DNA from: Oceanobacillus iheyensis HTE831
GTDB lineage: Bacteria; Bacillota; Bacilli; Bacillales; Amphibacillaceae
Reading direction: 5' to 3'
Length of the DNA stretch: 64,000 bases
Assembly: GCF_000011245.1 (NCBI RefSeq)
Contig: NC_004193.1
Span: forward strand, 970,501 to 1,034,500
Position 1 is the first letter of the stretch; each line of letters opens with the position of its first letter. A program made the translations under genes and the position numbers. The notes beneath the pieces were generated by a model. It was not told where the DNA came from. It worked only from the letters and a program-made list of their open reading frames with translations, and ran no database searches. Below, one piece after another: positions 63,906-64,000 of this stretch.

Positions 63906-64000
63906 TTGAAAATAACATTGATGATTACTAATTTAATTGTTTGTGGATTTCTTGCTTTTGCTATTACGTTATTTTTTGCTAGCGGAACAATTGCTGAGAA
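63906..64000 (+). CDS. Start of a membrane or secreted protein (cut by window end)
   Basis: TTG 63906 after AAAGGTGTGAGG opens MKITLMITNLIVCGFLAFAITLFFASGTIAE, a single hydrophobic signal-anchor-like segment. The remainder lies outside the window, so no function can be given. Confidence 0.55.
   Translation, partial: MKITLMITNLIVCGFLAFAITLFFASGTIAE

Noticed and set aside
1..64000. Insertion sequences, tRNA or rRNA genes, riboswitches
   Set aside because: No transposase-like frame, no rRNA or tRNA signature, and no T-box, SAM or other riboswitch core could be recognised by eye. A covariance-model scan would be decisive.

Overview
The window is AT-rich, densely coding DNA from a low-GC Gram-positive bacterium, most likely a Bacillaceae member of the Oceanobacillus/Virgibacillus type. 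The basis is the gene content (EcsC, TnrA, YitT, a DhbACEBF-type siderophore operon, a PspA/DUF4247/DUF350 cluster, DUF2243-CtaG), strong AGGAGG ribosome sites, many TTG/GTG starts and Bacillus-style Fur, TnrA and PhoP boxes. The species assignment is inference. I see no rRNA, tRNA, CRISPR array, transposase or integrase.

1-15 kb is an accessory region. It is a run of short, mostly plus-strand, unrelated genes: two alpha/beta hydrolases, acetyltransferases, two TraB-like proteins, Nudix, HAD and several tiny membrane proteins. Broken genes lie among them (DUF4097, CPBP protease, SMP-30, KAS III, Nudix). Many units up to 11 kb are separated by a degenerate 45-70 bp repeat that can fold into a hairpin and shows compensatory base changes. 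A small membrane gene occurs twice, and its first copy is cut off exactly where repeat-like sequence begins. An Erm-type 23S rRNA methyltransferase sits here on the minus strand with a complete, unannotated ErmC-like leader peptide and translational attenuator.

15-20 kb carries an envelope-stress/polyamine module: divergent SpeD (AdoMet decarboxylase), then DUF4178, PspA, DUF4247 lipoprotein, DUF350 and a membrane-anchored spermidine-synthase-like enzyme. 20-25.4 kb has a MerR regulator with a CPBP protease, malate:quinone oxidoreductase, a LysM-3D wall protein, and a PadR/HAAS-domain pair driven from a 44-bp perfect palindrome that contains the whole promoter. 26-29.4 kb is a TnrA gene followed by two membrane proteins and an M20 amidohydrolase behind a consensus TnrA box, which suggests nitrogen scavenging.

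30-44 kb is a complete Fur-boxed catecholate siderophore operon (dhbA-C-E-B-F, MbtH-like, MFS exporter, Sfp-type transferase). The NRPS specificity codes read as Gly and Thr, so the product should be bacillibactin. 44-47 kb holds an ArsR-regulated hydrolase and a DUF2243/CtaG pair. 47.3-59 kb is a C-P lyase locus: Lin0512-family protein, phnF, phnG-H-I-J-K-M-L, a PHP-type cyclic phosphodiesterase, then phnD-C-E-E. phnG is preceded by 11-bp-spaced PhoP-type hexamers. The last 5 kb has a frameshifted TmrB-like kinase, YitT, a metallophosphoesterase, Nudix and small membrane or lipoproteins, with the last gene cut by the window end.
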